Below, in pieces: positions 13,077 to 24,990 of a stretch of DNA of 64,000 nt. Within the stretch, counting starts at the first letter, position 1, and each line of letters begins with the position of its first letter. The notes under the pieces are model-generated. The model was not told where the DNA came from and did no database searches. It was given only the letters and a program-made list of their open reading frames with translations. The position numbers and the translations under genes were made by a program. The stretch covers positions 29,392,392-29,456,391 of the forward strand of contig CM060109.1 of assembly GCA_030522415.1 (NCBI GenBank), read 5' to 3'. The DNA is from Channallabes apus. Its lineage: Eukaryota; Chordata; Actinopteri; Siluriformes; Clariidae.

Positions 13077-13993
13077 GGGGAGAAAAAAAGGATTTTGATA
13101 ATAAAAATGTGGTACTGTAGGTACATTTTAAAATCAGAGATGGAGTGCTTATTCATGTCCTCAAGCACTGACTACATTCCACCTTGTCTTCATGCGCACA
13201 CCTCTCTGTTCATCACATCTTCTATAACTCTTACTCTCCTCACTTGGAAAATACACTCAATAATTGCATACCATCTCGTCTTTCGCTCTGTGGTCAAAAT
13301 ACTGACACAAAAATGAATGGATGCTTACGTCACTGACTGAAGGGTGCACAGATTTCATTTTCACTCTCTTTCTTTTTAATTCTCAGAGACAGACGGGCTT
13401 TAACAACTTCTTCTGGCCCTCTTAAGGATATGAGTAATAAATCCTCAAGGCTGTAGGATGCAGTATTCCATCTCCGGATATTACCCAACCCACTCAGCAA
13501 TATTAGAGCACTTATGAAGTGTGTAAATTTACTCTTTTTTTTGCTTCATGGTCACTTTCAGTCAGTGACCCCATAATGACTTGTCCAGTTATCCTTGGTT
13601 TATGTTCATAGCTCCTCCTGAATGTATAACAGGTGCAGAAAAACTCCCAGATTGAAGTGCTCAGAAAAGCAGCGTAATGCTTTTCCAACTGAATGCTGCC
13701 CATTAGTTTCAATAAAGGCTCATTATGACTGCTTTGGAGATTAGAGATTGTGCTTCTGCAGGTCATAGATTAAATAACTCTTATGTAATTTAAAGCCCTT
13801 GCTTAGATATTTATCACTCAGAAGGATGTGCTTTTAGTTTAATTTTTTTTTTATCTCTACAGTTTATAAATCAGTGTAATGATCATCTCGTTTTAGTTGG
13901 AACATGTAAAGAGTTCATTCATTTAGTAGTGCACACTCGGATATTTTGACCTTGTCTGTCACATATACACCTTTCTTCCTTTCAGTGTTTATA

Positions 13994-14542
13994 TACCTCA
14001 ACTATGAGAGACAAACTAAGAATAAAATCCAGAAAATCACATTGTAGGATTTTTGAAGAATGTATTTACAAATTATTTATTTGCAAATACTTATTGAAAA
14101 ATAAGTATTTGGTCACCTACAAACAAGCTAGATTTCTGGCTCTCACAGATCTGTGACTGCTTCTTTTAGAGGCTCCTCTGTCCTTCACTCAGTGCCTGTA
14201 TTAATGGCATCTGTTATCAGTATAACAGACACCTGTCAAAAACCTCAAACAGTCACACTCCAAACTCCACTATGGCCAAGACCAAAGAGCTGTCAAAGGA
14301 CACCAGAAATAAAATTGTAGACCTGCACCAGGCTGGAAAGCCTGAATCCGCAATAGGTAAGCAGCTTGGTGTGAAGAAAGCAACTGTGGGAGCAATTATT
14401 ATAAAATGGAAGACATACAAGATCACTGATAATCTCCTTCGATCTGGGACTCCAAGCACCATAATTAGCAAATTACTTAATAAATCCTACAATGTGATTT
14501 TTTTTCTTCTTAGTTTGTCTCTCACACTGTAGTTCCAGTATA
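13994..14542 (+). mobile_element. Internally deleted Tc1 element
   Basis: Inverted ends share GAGAGACAAACTAAGAA and AATCACATTGTAGGATTT (left about 14007-14055, right about 14482-14525). Between them lie the start codon and the first ~60 codons of a Tc1 transposase, then directly the 3' end. The central and C-terminal catalytic coding is missing, so this is a non-autonomous deletion derivative. Outer limits are accurate only to a few bases. Confidence 0.7.
14272..14460 (+). pseudogene. Tc1 transposase N-terminal fragment
   Basis: It starts [20 protein letters not shown] and runs through the first helix-turn-helix of a Tc1 transposase ([20 protein letters not shown], then [10 protein letters not shown]) to about residue 60 (LLRSGTP). 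Beyond about 14460 the frame reads terminal-repeat sequence and has no homology to transposase. There are no catalytic Asp/Glu residues, so it cannot transpose DNA. Confidence 0.75.
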
Positions 14543-14617
14543 CAGTACCTATGAAGAAAATCTTTTTAAGTGCGAGAACTTGCACAATTGGTGTGTGGGT
14601 GTGTGTGGCTATATATA

Positions 14618-16225
14618 CAGTGGCTTGCAAAAGTATTCGGCCCCCTTGAACTTTTCCACATTTTGTCACATTACAGCCACAAACATGAATCAATTTTATT
14701 GGAATTCCACGTGAAAGACCAATACAAAGTGGTGTACACGTGAGAAGTGGAAGGAAAATCATACATGATTCCAAACATTTTTTACAAATAAATAACTGAA
14801 AAGTGGGGTGTGCATAATTATTCAGCCCCCTGAGTCAATACTTTGTAGAACCACCTTTTGCTGCAGTTACAGCTGCCAGTCTTTTAGGTTATGTCTCTAC
14901 CAGCTTTGCACATCTAGAGACTGAAATCCTTGCCCATTCTTCTTTGCAAAACAGCTCCAGCTCAGTCAGATTAGATGGACAGCGTTTGTGAACAGCAGTT
15001 TTGAGATCTTGCCAAAGATTCTCGATTGGATTTAGATCTGGACTTTGACTGGGTCATTCTAACACATGGATATGTTTTGTTTTAAACCATTCCATTGTTG
15101 CCCTGGCTTTATGTTTAGGGTCGTTGTCCTGCTGGGAGGTGAACCTCCGCCCCAGTCTCAAGTCTTTTGCAGACTCCAAGAGGTTTTCATCCAAGATTGC
15201 TCTGTATTTGGCTCCATCCATCTTCCCATCAACTCTGACCAGCTTCCCTGTCCCTGCTGAAGAGAAGCACCCCCAGAGCATGATGCTGCCACCACCATAT
15301 TTGACAGTGGGGATGGTGTGTTCAGAGTGATGTGCAGTGTTAGTTTTCCGCCACACATAGCGTTTTGCATTTTGGCCAAAAAGTTCCATTTTGGTCTCAT
15401 CTGACCAGAGCACCTTCTTCCACATGTTTGCTGTGTCCCCCACATGGCTTGTGGCAAACTGCAAACGGGACTTCTTATGGTTTTCTGTTAACAATGGCTT
15501 TCTTCTTGCCACTCTTCCATAAAGGCCAACTTTGTGCAGTGCACGACTAATAGTTGTCGTATGGAAAGATTCCCCCACCTGAGCTGTAGATCTCTGCAGC
15601 TCGTCCAGAGTCACCATGGGCCTCTTGGCTGCATTTCTGATCAGCGCTCTCCTTGTTCGGCCTGTGAGTTTAGGTGGACGGCCTTGTCTTGGTATGTTTA
15701 CAGTTGTGCCATACTCCTTCCATTTCTGAATGATCGCTTGAACAGTGCTTCGTGGGATGTTCAAGGCTTTGGAAATCTTTTTGTAGCCTAAGCCTGCTTT
15801 ACGTTTCTCAATAACTTTATCCCTGACCTGTCTGGTGTGTTCTTTGGACTTCATGGTGTTGTTGCTCCCAATATTCTCTTAGACAACCTCTGAGGCCGTC
15901 ACAGAGCAGCTGTATTTGTACTGACATTAGATTACACACAGGTGCACTCTATTTAGTCATTAGCACTCATCAGGCAATGTCTATGGGCAACTGACTGCAC
16001 TCAGACCAAAGGGGTCTGAATAATTACGCACACCCCACTTTGCAGTTATTTATTTGTAAAAAATGTTTGGAATCATGTATGATTTTCGTTCCACTTCTCA
16101 CATGTACACCACTTTGTATTGGTCTTTCGCGTGGAATTCAAATAAAATTGATTCATGTTTGTGGCTGTAATGTGACACAATGTGTAAAAGTTCAAGGGGG
16201 CCGAATACTTTTTTGCAAGCCACTG
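14618..16225 (-). mobile_element. Tc1 element with ~205-bp inverted ends
   Basis: Left end CAGTGGCTTGCAAAAGTATT (14618 on) and right end with the exact inverse ending at 16225. Both are flanked by TA, the Tc1 target. The inverted match extends about 205 bp (to about 14827 on the left, from about 16020 on the right), an IR/DR-type arrangement with an inner repeat near GGGGTGTGCATAATTATTCAG. Length 1608 bp, typical for a complete Tc1. The transposase is on the minus strand and carries two stop codons. Confidence 0.92.
14835..15854 (-). pseudogene. Tc1 transposase, two nonsense codons
   Basis: 340 codons in one frame. It starts MKSKEHTRQVRDKVIEKRKA and has the paired helix-turn-helix N-terminal region and a GRPPK motif near residue 60. 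The catalytic regions are LWSDETKMELFG (first Asp), [10 protein letters not shown] (second Asp) and [11 protein letters not shown] (Glu). Frame and length are intact, but TGA interrupts after VLE, where a family member would have Trp ([13 protein letters not shown]). A TAA interrupts near the C-terminus after LVET. The protein would therefore end before the catalytic Glu. It is a recently disabled copy. Confidence 0.88.
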
Positions 16226-16828
16226 TATATATAATGCATACACACAGTATATACAGGAAATGTATGTATAATGTACACATTACAGAATTTCTATATTCTA
16301 CAAAAATACTGGACATTTCAAAGCTATGAAATAATACTGTACATATTTCAAGTTCATTCAGACTTATCAGCCTCAACAATCACCAATTTACAGCACCACG
16401 TATTAGAGGTGTTGTGAAAGTTTTACAGATCATAAGTAGCAGATACATACCAACTGTTCAAGGAAGATATTTTGGATGCTTTCAGCATTGCTTTACAATG
16501 TAGAAAGAAATAAAAATCAGGAGCGACCATGAAATTAGAAAAGGTATATTTCTTACATTCTGTCTTGCCTTAGAGAAAACGAATCAGTTCTGTTTCAGTT
16601 GTAAAATCCTTTTTTTTCTCTCTTAGTATTTGAAGTGTTTGCTGGCTCATGGCCCACTTCTGTTCACTTGTCAGTGCAACTTGTCACAAATGCTTGTACC
16701 TTTTGAACACTGGTAGGAACCGTGTTTGGAAGCCAGTGTCAAATTGTGAAGTGTGAATTACAGTGTTACTGCATGTCCTTGTCCACAATGGATGTCTTTT
16801 CTATGACAGCGTTTTCTGTTTTCTCCAG

Positions 16829-16899
16829 GGTGCGGCCATTGTAAGAAGATGAAACCTGAATATGATGAAGCGGCTGAAATCCTCAACAGAGAGACTGAT
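16829..16899 (+). CDS. pdia5: pdia5 exon: second active site (WCGHC)
   Basis: 71 bp, acceptor TTCTCCAG, donor GTGAGT at 16900. The first GG completes Trp; then CGHCKKMKPEYDEAAEILNR and ETD follow. CGHC is the classic high-activity PDI motif. It ends in phase 0 before SPGVLAAVDA. Confidence 0.96.
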
Positions 16900-17170
16900 G
16901 TGAGTGCACATTCTGTTAAGTCTTTAAAATTCGTGACTCTAAATGATCACCACATGAGGTCCAGCCGGAGCAGGTCAGTCTGCTCTGTGAAACATATTTA
17001 CCTAGTATTATTATGCTTCATGTGGATGCAGAGGAAATAGAATCACTGTGCTTGAGAGAGCACATGGGTATTGTGCACCTAATGAAATTATGAAGTGTGA
17101 AATTGTAAGTTTGAGAAATAGAAACCTTAAAATGATGAATTTGTTAGTTTAATTAAATCAATCTATTCTA

Positions 17171-18731
17171 AAAACCGGATTCCAAAAAAGTTGTGAATAA
17201 AAACTGAATGCAATGATGTGTAGATGGCAAATGTCAATATTTTATTCAGAATAGAACATAGATGACAGATCAAAAGTTTAATCCGAGAAAATGTATCATT
17301 TTAAAGGAAAAAGATGTTGATTCCAAATTTCACGGTGTCAACAAATCCCAAAAAAGTTGGGAGAAGTAGCAATAAGAGGCTGGAAAAAGTAAATTTGAGC
17401 ATAACGAAGAGCTTGAAGACCAATTAACAGTAATTAGGTTAATTGGCAACATGATTGGGTATAAAAAGAGCTTCTCAGAGTGGCAGTGTCTCTCAGAAGC
17501 CAAGATGGGTAGAGGATCACCAATTCCCACAATGTTGCGCAGAAAGATAGTGGAGCAATATCAGAAAGGTGTTACCCAGCAAAAAATTGCAAAGACTTTG
17601 CAGTTATCATCATCAACTGTGCATAATATCATCCGAAGATTCAGAGAATCTGGAACAATCTCTGTGCGTAAGGGTCAAGGGCGTAAAACCATACTGGATG
17701 CCCGTGATCTCCGGGCCCTTAAACGACACTGCACCACAAACAGGAATGCTACTGTAAAGGAAATCACAGAATGGGCTCAGGAATACTTCCAGAAACCATT
17801 GTCAGTGAACACAATCCACCGTGCCATCCGCCGTTGCCAGCTGAAACTCTACAGTGCAAAGAAGAAGCCATTTCTAAGCAAGATCCACAAGCACAGGTGT
17901 TTTCATTGGGCCAGGGATCATTTAAAATGGAGTATAGCAAAATGGAAGACTGTTCTGTGGTCAGACGAGTTACGATTCGAAGTTCTTGTTGGAAATGTGG
18001 GACGCCATGTCATCCGGACCAAAGAGGACAAGGACAACCCAAGTTATCAACGCTCAGTTCAGAAGCCTGCATCTCTGATGGTATGGGGTTGCATGAGTGC
18101 GTGTGGCATGGGCAGCTTGCATGTCTGGAAAGGCACCATCAATGCAGAAAAATATATTCAGGTTCTAGAACAACATCTAGTCATCTCTTTCAGGGAAGAC
18201 CCTGCATTTTTCAACAAGATAATGCCAGACCACATTCTGCATCAATCACAACATCATGGCTGCGTAGGAGAAAGATCCGGGTACTGAAATGGCCAGTCTG
18301 CAGTCCAGATCTTTCCCCTATAGAGAACATTTGGCACATCATAAAGAGGAAGGTGCGACAAAGAAGGCCCAAGACGATTGAACAGTTAGAGGCCTGTATT
18401 AGACAAGAATGGGAGAGCATTCCTATTTCTAAACTTGAGAAACTGGTCTCCTCGGTCCCCAGACGTCTGTTGAGTGTTGTAAGAAGAAGCGGAGATGCCA
18501 CACTGTGGTGAAAATGGCCTTGTCCCAACTTTTTTGGGATTTGTTGACACTATGACATTTTGATTCACCATATTTTTCCCTTAAAATTATACATTTTCTC
18601 AGTTTAAACTTTTGTTCCGTGATTTATGTTCTATTCTGAATAAAATATTGACATTTGCCATCTCCACATCATTGCATTCAGTTTTTATTCACAATTTGTT
18701 TAGTGTCCCAACTCTTTTGGAATCCGGTTTG
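17171..18731 (+). mobile_element. Tc1 element, frameshifted transposase
   Basis: Ends AAACCGGATTCCAAAA (left, about 17172) and its inverse TTTTGGAATCCGGTTT (right), flanked by TA. Inverted ends of about 200 bp share ATAAAAACTGAATGCAATGA and TCAATATTTTATTCAGAATA. The left copy lacks about 18 bp present in the right one (GGGACACTAAACAAATTG read inward). Length 1561 bp. Confidence 0.9.
17505..18511 (+). pseudogene. Tc1 transposase, one frameshift
   Basis: ATG at 17505 begins MGRGSPIPTMLRRKIVEQYQ, a helix-turn-helix N-terminus. The first catalytic Asp is in VLWSDELRFEV. The frame is lost between about 18165 and 18205, and the other frame continues with FQQDNARPHS (second Asp) and SPDLSPIENIWHII (Glu) to a stop at 18509-18511. 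From my memory of the family, a segment of about 13 bases is missing just before CTCTTTCAGGG; this is inference. No single product covers all three catalytic residues. Confidence 0.88.
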
Positions 18732-19534
18732 TAATTTGCCATCATGCAAAAAGAGATAATAAATTAAAAGGGGGAGGGGGGAAACTTACTACAATGCTAC
18801 CAGTGTTCATTCTCCAGTTTTGTGCTCATAATACTAAGGTTTGTTTTGAAGCCCAGTTTTTTTTCATGGATTATGGCTGATTCACAAACATCCATTTTTG
18901 GCTCTGTTTTGTGTTTGAGTGTGTGGAAGGAATAAGGTTCTGATTAGCAGGGTGCGTCCACAGAGTTAAAACTCCAGGGCAGTTTGAGGCCAGTAAAGTT
19001 TCCAAAGCCTCATGGTGTCCCTGTAGTCCTTATCTCTGCACCATGCAGAATGGCTTTCTTACCGGTACTGCGCATTATCTAATAAAGCAGTTGTGCTCCA
19101 GACGCTACGCCCTTTTCCCTAGGGTGAGCTGAGCTCACTTATTTTTCTCATTCCTGCTTCCTTCTGAATGACAGCATCTTCATTTCAGATATATTTATGT
19201 AACTTTGTATTGAGTTTTTTTTTTTATTATTATTATTTTTTTTATTATACTTTTACCATATGAAAAGCGTAGAGGGACATAAACACATTACGCGTTTTAA
19301 GATGTAATGTATAAATGCATTCATCCCAGCTTTTCACTAGAGCTCGGATCATATCAAGGTAGAAAGTTTTCTTGGTACACCAGGGCCATGATCTGCTTCA
19401 TGTGTAAAACGCTGACCTCCCAGGAATTCCTTAAATGGCCCAAACAGGTAAAATGGGGAGGATCAAGGTCAGGACTGTATTGGAACATGGCCCATGGAAA
19501 TTTTAGGACAATTGTAATATCTTCTTACACAGTG

Positions 19535-19990
19535 GCACCTGGAAGTGGGGGGTGGGGCAGGGTTATATATTAATGAGCAAGTTGATGTATTGGAAGCAGG
19601 AAAATGGGCAAACAGACCAGCTCTAAAATTGCGCAACTTTGACCAGCTCTAAAATTGCGAAGCCTAGATGACTGGGTCAGACTGACTCTAAAACAACACT
19701 AGTTTTATCCAATAGAATTGCATCGCAAGTTAATGCTGCAAAAGTGACCTCTTTTAGCCTCATAATGCTCCCTACTACACTAAAAAAATGGGTTCAAAAA
19801 TGGATCAGGGAACACAACGAGTGTTAACATGGCCCCAATAGTCTCCAATCTAATTGAGCATCTAAGGGATGTCCTGGAAAAACATGTTTGATCCATGGGG
19901 GCCCCATCTTGAAACTTACCTGACTTAAATGATCTTCTCCTCATGGCTTCACCTTCAGAGGTTTAGTGAAGTCCATGCCTCGGCGATTAT
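19535..19990 (+). mobile_element. Tc1-like remnant
   Basis: Segments resemble a common fish Tc1 family: an upstream piece around GTTGATGTATTGGAAGCAGG (about 19579) and GACTGGGTCAGACTG (about 19670), and a C-terminal coding piece around TCTAATTGAGCATCTAAGGG (about 19850) and GATCCATGGGGGCCCCATCT (about 19891). The middle is deleted and no frame is open. Similar upstream text recurs at 48417-48467. Boundaries are approximate. Confidence 0.5.
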
Positions 19991-20275
19991 ATGCAAATTC
20001 GCAGCTGTCTAATGTACCAGCTGTCATGCTCAGTGACATTTCGAGAATTCTTATCTCCGAAAGGTTTTTTTTTCCCTGTGTTTTGCTGCTACTCATTTTC
20101 TCAGAACCTGCATGAACTCAGAGACTCACTCAGCCTTGAACTGTTTTCTCCACAGTGTGCAGAAGGTCTACTCAACCATAAAGATCAGTCAGTATTAAAA
20201 AGGGCTTATTCTGCTAAACAATGTGCTGAAAAGATACTTTGCAAGTAACATGGTTTGCTCTATGTGTATTTCCAG

Positions 20276-20439
20276 AGTCCAGGTGTGTTAGCAGCAGTGG
20301 ACGCCACCATCCATAAATCTGTGGCTGAACGCTTTAAGATCTCGGGCTTCCCTACCGTGAAGTACTTTGAGAATGGAGAGGAGAAGTACACTCTACCACA
20401 GCTACGGACCAAAGACAAGATCATTGAGTGGCTGCAGAA
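20276..20439 (+). CDS. pdia5: pdia5 exon: end of second thioredoxin domain
   Basis: 164 bp, acceptor TTTCCAG, donor GTGAGC at 20440. It encodes SPGVLAAVDATIHKSVAERF, KISGFPTVKYFENGEEKY and TLPQLRTKDKIIEWLQ, then AA of an Asn codon. GFPT carries the cis-proline loop. The alternative AG two bases downstream would break the frame, so this start is preferred. Confidence 0.95.
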
Positions 20440-21484
20440 GTGAGCTGATGTGATTTATTTTTTTATTTTTATTTTTTTCCTCCGCTGTCTTACCTTATTT
20501 TTTGAGAGGGAGTCCCATATTTGCAGAGCCACATATTGACGTATTTACAGTAGGCTATTTCATTTATTTACAGGTCTTCAATTGAAATAAACCGCATGCT
20601 GTAACTGCTGGCAAAACCTCCAGCCTCATTTTTCCCCCATGTAGACCTAATTCTAACTGTAATAGACAATGGTTAATACAGGAATGTGTTTAATGTTTTA
20701 CAAACAACTGTGCACGTAAATCTTAAGTAGATGCTGTTGTTTTTCTGTCTATGGCTGATGTGTGTTTGTGCCTGGGGAAATAGGACTGCTCTGGAAAGGT
20801 GAGGCAGAGAGGATGAACCCCTCCTAGTCTGTATGTTCAAACTGTGACACTGCTGTCTAGATATATACACAAATATTTGATCCAAGTCATCATAAATACT
20901 GAAAAGGTGTCACAATGTCTTCCCCCTGGACTCCTGTCGAATGCAAAATGAATAAAAGAAAATGCATACTGGAAGACATGGAAGCAGGTCCATGGGTTGT
21001 TTCCATGTGCTATAGGCTCTAATAATGCAGAAGCTATAAACCTTGACACAATCCAAAATCAGGCACGGACTCTCGGTGGACTAAAGACTGGCTGTCACTG
21101 TGGAAGCAGCCTACTTAGTCACATACTGAGGTCTATGTTCAGTGGTGCTTGACTTCAATCAGTCCATACATGACTTGTCTGGGCCCCTGAACAAAAAAAA
21201 AGGACTGTGCTTTTTCTTGTCCCTGGGGATCCTGTAGAGTGAACAGAAGCTGCTGCTGAGTGTGAAAGTACGAGTGTGAATACGAATGCGAGTATAAATG
21301 AGAGTATGAGAGTGTTCATTATTGGCATTTCTGCACAGCACTGAAATGTTTTACGCGTAATTTGTGCCGAAGTGTTCTTGTTAGCAATGTGTTTTGAGTC
21401 AGGCAGATAAAGGGTCAAGCCAAGCAGCAGTGTATCTTCAAGTCAAGGTTTTTGTTTGATTTTTCTATGTGTTGGCATTAGTTC

Positions 21485-22502
21485 ACAGAATCATAGAAAG
21501 ATTGTGGACACACTACTGTCACACACATTTCTCATTTTTCCCTAAACTGTTGCAACAAAACAGGGAGTACACAACTGTATAGAATGGATTTGGATGCTGT
21601 AGCATTCCAGTTCCTCTTCACTGAAAATAAGGAAACTCAAATATGCTCCAGCATGACAATGCCCTTATGTACAAAGCAATGAAGACATGGTTTGTGAAGG
21701 TTGTTAAACACCACACCGACTGCATACCAGTCATTCTGACCAGTGTTGGGGGACATTACTTTTTAAAGTAACTAATTACATTACAAAATTACTTTCATTA
21801 AAAAGTAATCAGTTATATTACAGTGTTACTTTCTTATAAAAGTAACTAGTTAGAGTACTTTTTCCATTGCAGAAAATGAACACTCCTTTATGATTCCTCA
21901 TGCATGTTGTTTTAGTCAAGACTTTTGACCTATGACTATTCTACCATGAGACTATTGACTCATAATCTGTTAACTACTAAATATCCCTATCTCACCTACG
22001 CTGTTTCTAAGTACAGTTCATGAGTCGGAATCATGATTCACCATGAGTTTTGGCGCTGTGATTAGGTTTCCATCTTTCCGCGCAACTGTCCTCACATAGT
22101 CAAACTGCACAGGTGAGGAAGGGGTATAACAGCAGCAATAACAGAGGCGGAGGGACGGGTTATCGGGGTGGGGCTTGTAGGATGACTTTCACACACTAGC
22201 GTACTTAAACAGCAGATCCAATGCATTAGATTACTCGTTACATCAAAAAAGTAATCCAACTACTCTAACTCTAAGTACTCTACAGTAAGTAACATGCTAC
22301 AACCAACACTGATCCTGACCTGGTACAGTATTACTGTCAGATCTCCCTAATGTCCCTGTGGAACAACCCCACCAGCAACCTTTCCCTTAGAATAGAAGTT
22401 CCAGCAAAGAAGGAACTAAAGCTGGAACTGGATATTCAACATGTACATACATCATGGGTGTGTGATGGTCAGGTGTCCACAAATCTTTGGCCATATACCG
22501 TA
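21485..22502 (+). mobile_element. Tc1 remnant interrupted by a hAT MITE
   Basis: The left part (21485-21740) contains CTCCAGCATGACAATGCCCT, which matches the Gln-His-Asp-Asn-Ala type second-Asp region of a Tc1 transposase. The right part (22312-22502) holds the C-terminal region and ends in CAGGTGTCCACAAATCTTTG-GCCATATA. That terminal motif recurs at 52094-52127. The two halves are one old element separated by the younger insertion. Confidence 0.6.
21741..22311. mobile_element. hAT MITE with 8-bp target duplication
   Basis: Terminal inverted repeats CAGTGTTGGG (left) and its inverse, AACCAACACTG (right, ending 22311). Sub-terminal sequence is rich in AAAGTAACT and AAGTAAT type repeats. Flanking 8-mers ATTCTGAC (21733-21740) and ATCCTGAC (22312-22319) match at 7 of 8, the hAT target length. 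No coding sequence. Confidence 0.85.
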
Positions 22503-22661
22503 ATATACATTTGTGATTCTCCTTATAATTCGCAATAATTTTTTTTTTCATTTTTGAGCACTGATATTTCATATAAAGTGAGTATTTAAAAAATATGGCC
22601 GTTTTAATTTGCACTCTTAATTCTGATTCATTCCCCCCCCCCCCCTCTATGTTTCTTTCAG

Positions 22662-22792
22662 TCCCCAGGCACCCCCTCCTCCTGAGCAATCATGGGAGGA
22701 GAAGCCATCTAGCGTGAGTCACCTTGGGGCTGAGGACTTCAGGGAAGCTCTTAAGAAGAAGAAGCATGCCCTGATCATGTTCTACGCTCCAT
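22662..22792 (+). CDS. pdia5: pdia5 exon: third thioredoxin domain, N-terminal part
   Basis: 131 bp, acceptor TTCTTTCAG, donor GTAAGT at 22793. The first base completes Asn; then PQAPPPPEQSWEEKPSSVSH, LGAEDFREALKKKKHALIMF and YAP, ending with T of the active-site Trp. The proline-rich linker parallels the one in the second domain. Confidence 0.95.
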
Positions 22793-24105
22793 GTAAGTCG
22801 TCTGCTTTGCTAATGTCGATGCTGATGATACTACAGTGGCTCTAGGATGAATAGGACTTTTAAAATCAAAACAACTGTGGAAGTGTCAATTAAAAGTAAA
22901 ATGTGCATCTGAGGCATTAGAAAAAGGCCAAATAGCTATTATTATTGTATGCAAATCATTTAAAAACTTTGTCGCCTTTGTTTTTTGGCACAACCCTAAT
23001 TAGCTTTAGTTATTACTTGTTCATATAATCATAGGGTGCTTGTATACAGGAATAAAAAAAGCCTAGCAGCAGGTTATTGTACCCTCAGACAGTTATTACA
23101 GTGACACACTTCACAGCATGAACTTTAATTTCATTCTAATACCGTTACTTACGTCATTTTGCTAAATATTTATGAAAAACAGAAAAAAGGAAATAAATGA
23201 GCATGCGTGCTACAGCAGCAGTTTCATACAGCGCCTCTACAAATTATGCCTTCAGCTTTCTTTGATAGAACCTTCGAAGGTTTAACTGAGAGCTTTCACT
23301 TTGCCTACAAAAAAAGCACTTTCTGTTCGTTTTCTTGGATTTGTGTAATATTTAGTGTAACATCAGTCTATTAAGGGATTTGGGTGATTAAGCGGTTTCT
23401 TAAAAATACATGAATGCCTTCAGATGGTTAGTTAATTCACAAACGCGCCTCTATTGAATTAAATGCGTCTCTTCCCCGGAACCCAGTATTTGTTTTTACA
23501 ACAGCACAAGATATTTGTGCTTATCTTCTAAAGGGTGCTCTATAATCTCACTGATGAATGATGTATATAGAAGCAAACATTACTCTTTCATGTTTACTGT
23601 CCCATGTTCTATTTGGGTTTTGGGATTTTGAGTACATTTTAAATTACTAAGCAACTTTCATCTTAAATTCATGTACTAAAATTGACCCTGTGCAACCTGC
23701 ATTTTGCACACATTTTCCCGTCAGGTCAGCTTTTAAAATTCAGCAACAGAAATGCAGAACCGCCAGTGTGCGCCTGAGAATTTGATGTCATTATTTTATA
23801 TTCTATGCAATAGGCGTTTACAGTTAATACAAGTCTGTTTATGGTTCAGACTGTCCGTGTTGTATTAAGATTAAATAACAGGAACATTTTGTATTGTTTT
23901 TCAAGTTTAACTTGAAGTTTAAAAAAAAAAAAAACAGTCCAGTGTTCTATAAACGTTAATATTTATCATGCAGGCTTATCAATATTATTATTCCTTGACA
24001 AGATGACGTAACATTCTCGTTCCTATTCAGTTATGTATTTCAGTTTAATAAAAATATACTTAAGAACCAATTATTTATCGCAACATCTGGCCTTATTTTA
24101 TTATC

Positions 24106-24834
24106 CACTGCCTGGCCAAAAAATGTCACAGACACTGATTTCATTCAGTCACCTTTAGCTTTGATTTCAGCACACAATGTGGTGGCCAGTTCATGTGTGA
24201 CAATGAGTTCTGGAATATGCCCGTGCCACGAGGGAAGAACAGCTCCACTGACATCATCATGGTCATTCATTTTATTCCAACATAACGATGTTCAGCCTGG
24301 ACCTGACCAACTGAAGCAGCTGCAGATCATAACACTGCCTCCCGGGGCTTGTCTAGTGGACCCTGTGCATGATGTGTGCACTGTTTCTTGTGCTTCCCTT
24401 CTTACCCTGATGTACTGATCGCTCTGGAATAGGCTCAATCTGAACATGACCATTTTTTTCTTTATGCTCCCTAGCAAACTGAAGCCTTGTTTTTTTCGAT
24501 TAGCCTCACTAACAAGTGGTTTTCTTATGGCCACAGAGCAGTTTAGTCTGTTAGCGTTCCCCTCACACTGTGTGCATATGGAAATGCTCTCAATTTCAGA
24601 TAACTATGTTTTGTTTTTTGTTTTTAAGTGCTTAAGTGTTCTCCGTTCATGATTTTCCATTTCTTAAACAAAGTTGACAGTCCAACACTATCCTCCCAGA
24701 TTCTCATAATGTGTTCTTAATCCAGTTCCAGTTATTTCAAATCTCCTTAGTTGTTTTCTTTGCTTGATGAAGCCCAATGATTTAACTCTTCTGAAATGGC
24801 GATGTTGTTTTTGACTAGGCAGTGTACAGTACAT
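24106..24834 (-). mobile_element. Decayed Tc1-like element
   Basis: Ends CACTGCCTGGCCAAAAAA (left) and TTTTTGACTAGGCAGTG (right) form inverted termini. On the minus strand 24534-24292 has transposase-like text: SDQYIRVRRE, then PGGSVMICSCFSWSG, matching the conserved 'GGGSVMVWGCFS' region. The interior is otherwise frame-broken and deleted. Edges are approximate. Confidence 0.6.
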
Positions 24835-24849
24835 TTCACATTTGGGCAT

Positions 24850-24990
24850 TTGGAAGATGCCCTTATCCAGAGCGACTTACATTTTTATTTCATTATACAT
24901 CTGAGCAGTTGGGGATTTAGGGCCTTGCTCAAGGGCCCTACAGGGACAACTTCCGAATCGTAGTCCAATGCCTTAACGAGCATCAGTGTT
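24850..24990. repeat. Dispersed fish repeat fragment
   Basis: It contains CCCTTATCCAGAGCGACTTA and AGGGCCTTGCTCAAGGGCCC, sequences I recall as very common in teleost genomes. The class is not assigned. Confidence 0.45.

Larger units (their letters stand above)
12842..16828 (+). other. pdia5: pdia5 intron, 4 kb
   Basis: It contains a (TA)n microsatellite (13019-13074), an internally deleted Tc1 (13994-14542) and a nearly complete Tc1 (14618-16225). The rest is unassigned, except that 16460-16540 resembles a short stretch at 39535-39600 in sec22a. Confidence 0.85.
16900..20275 (+). other. pdia5: pdia5 intron, 3.4 kb
   Basis: It contains a frameshifted Tc1 element (17171-18731) and a decayed Tc1 fragment (about 19535-19990). 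The stretch 19000-19530 is unassigned. Confidence 0.85.
20440..22661 (+). other. pdia5: pdia5 intron, 2.2 kb
   Basis: The right half is a Tc1 remnant (21485-22502) split by a hAT MITE (21741-22311). The first kilobase is unassigned. A C-run at 22633-22645 precedes the acceptor. Confidence 0.85.

Noticed and set aside
18771..18784. G-quadruplex at the Tc1 right flank
   Set aside because: Only two long G runs, not four.
19360..19530. Possible further part of the Tc1 remnant or an unknown repeat (ACCAGGGCCATGATCTGCTT)
   Set aside because: I could not match it confidently to either end of a family, so it was left out of the element call.
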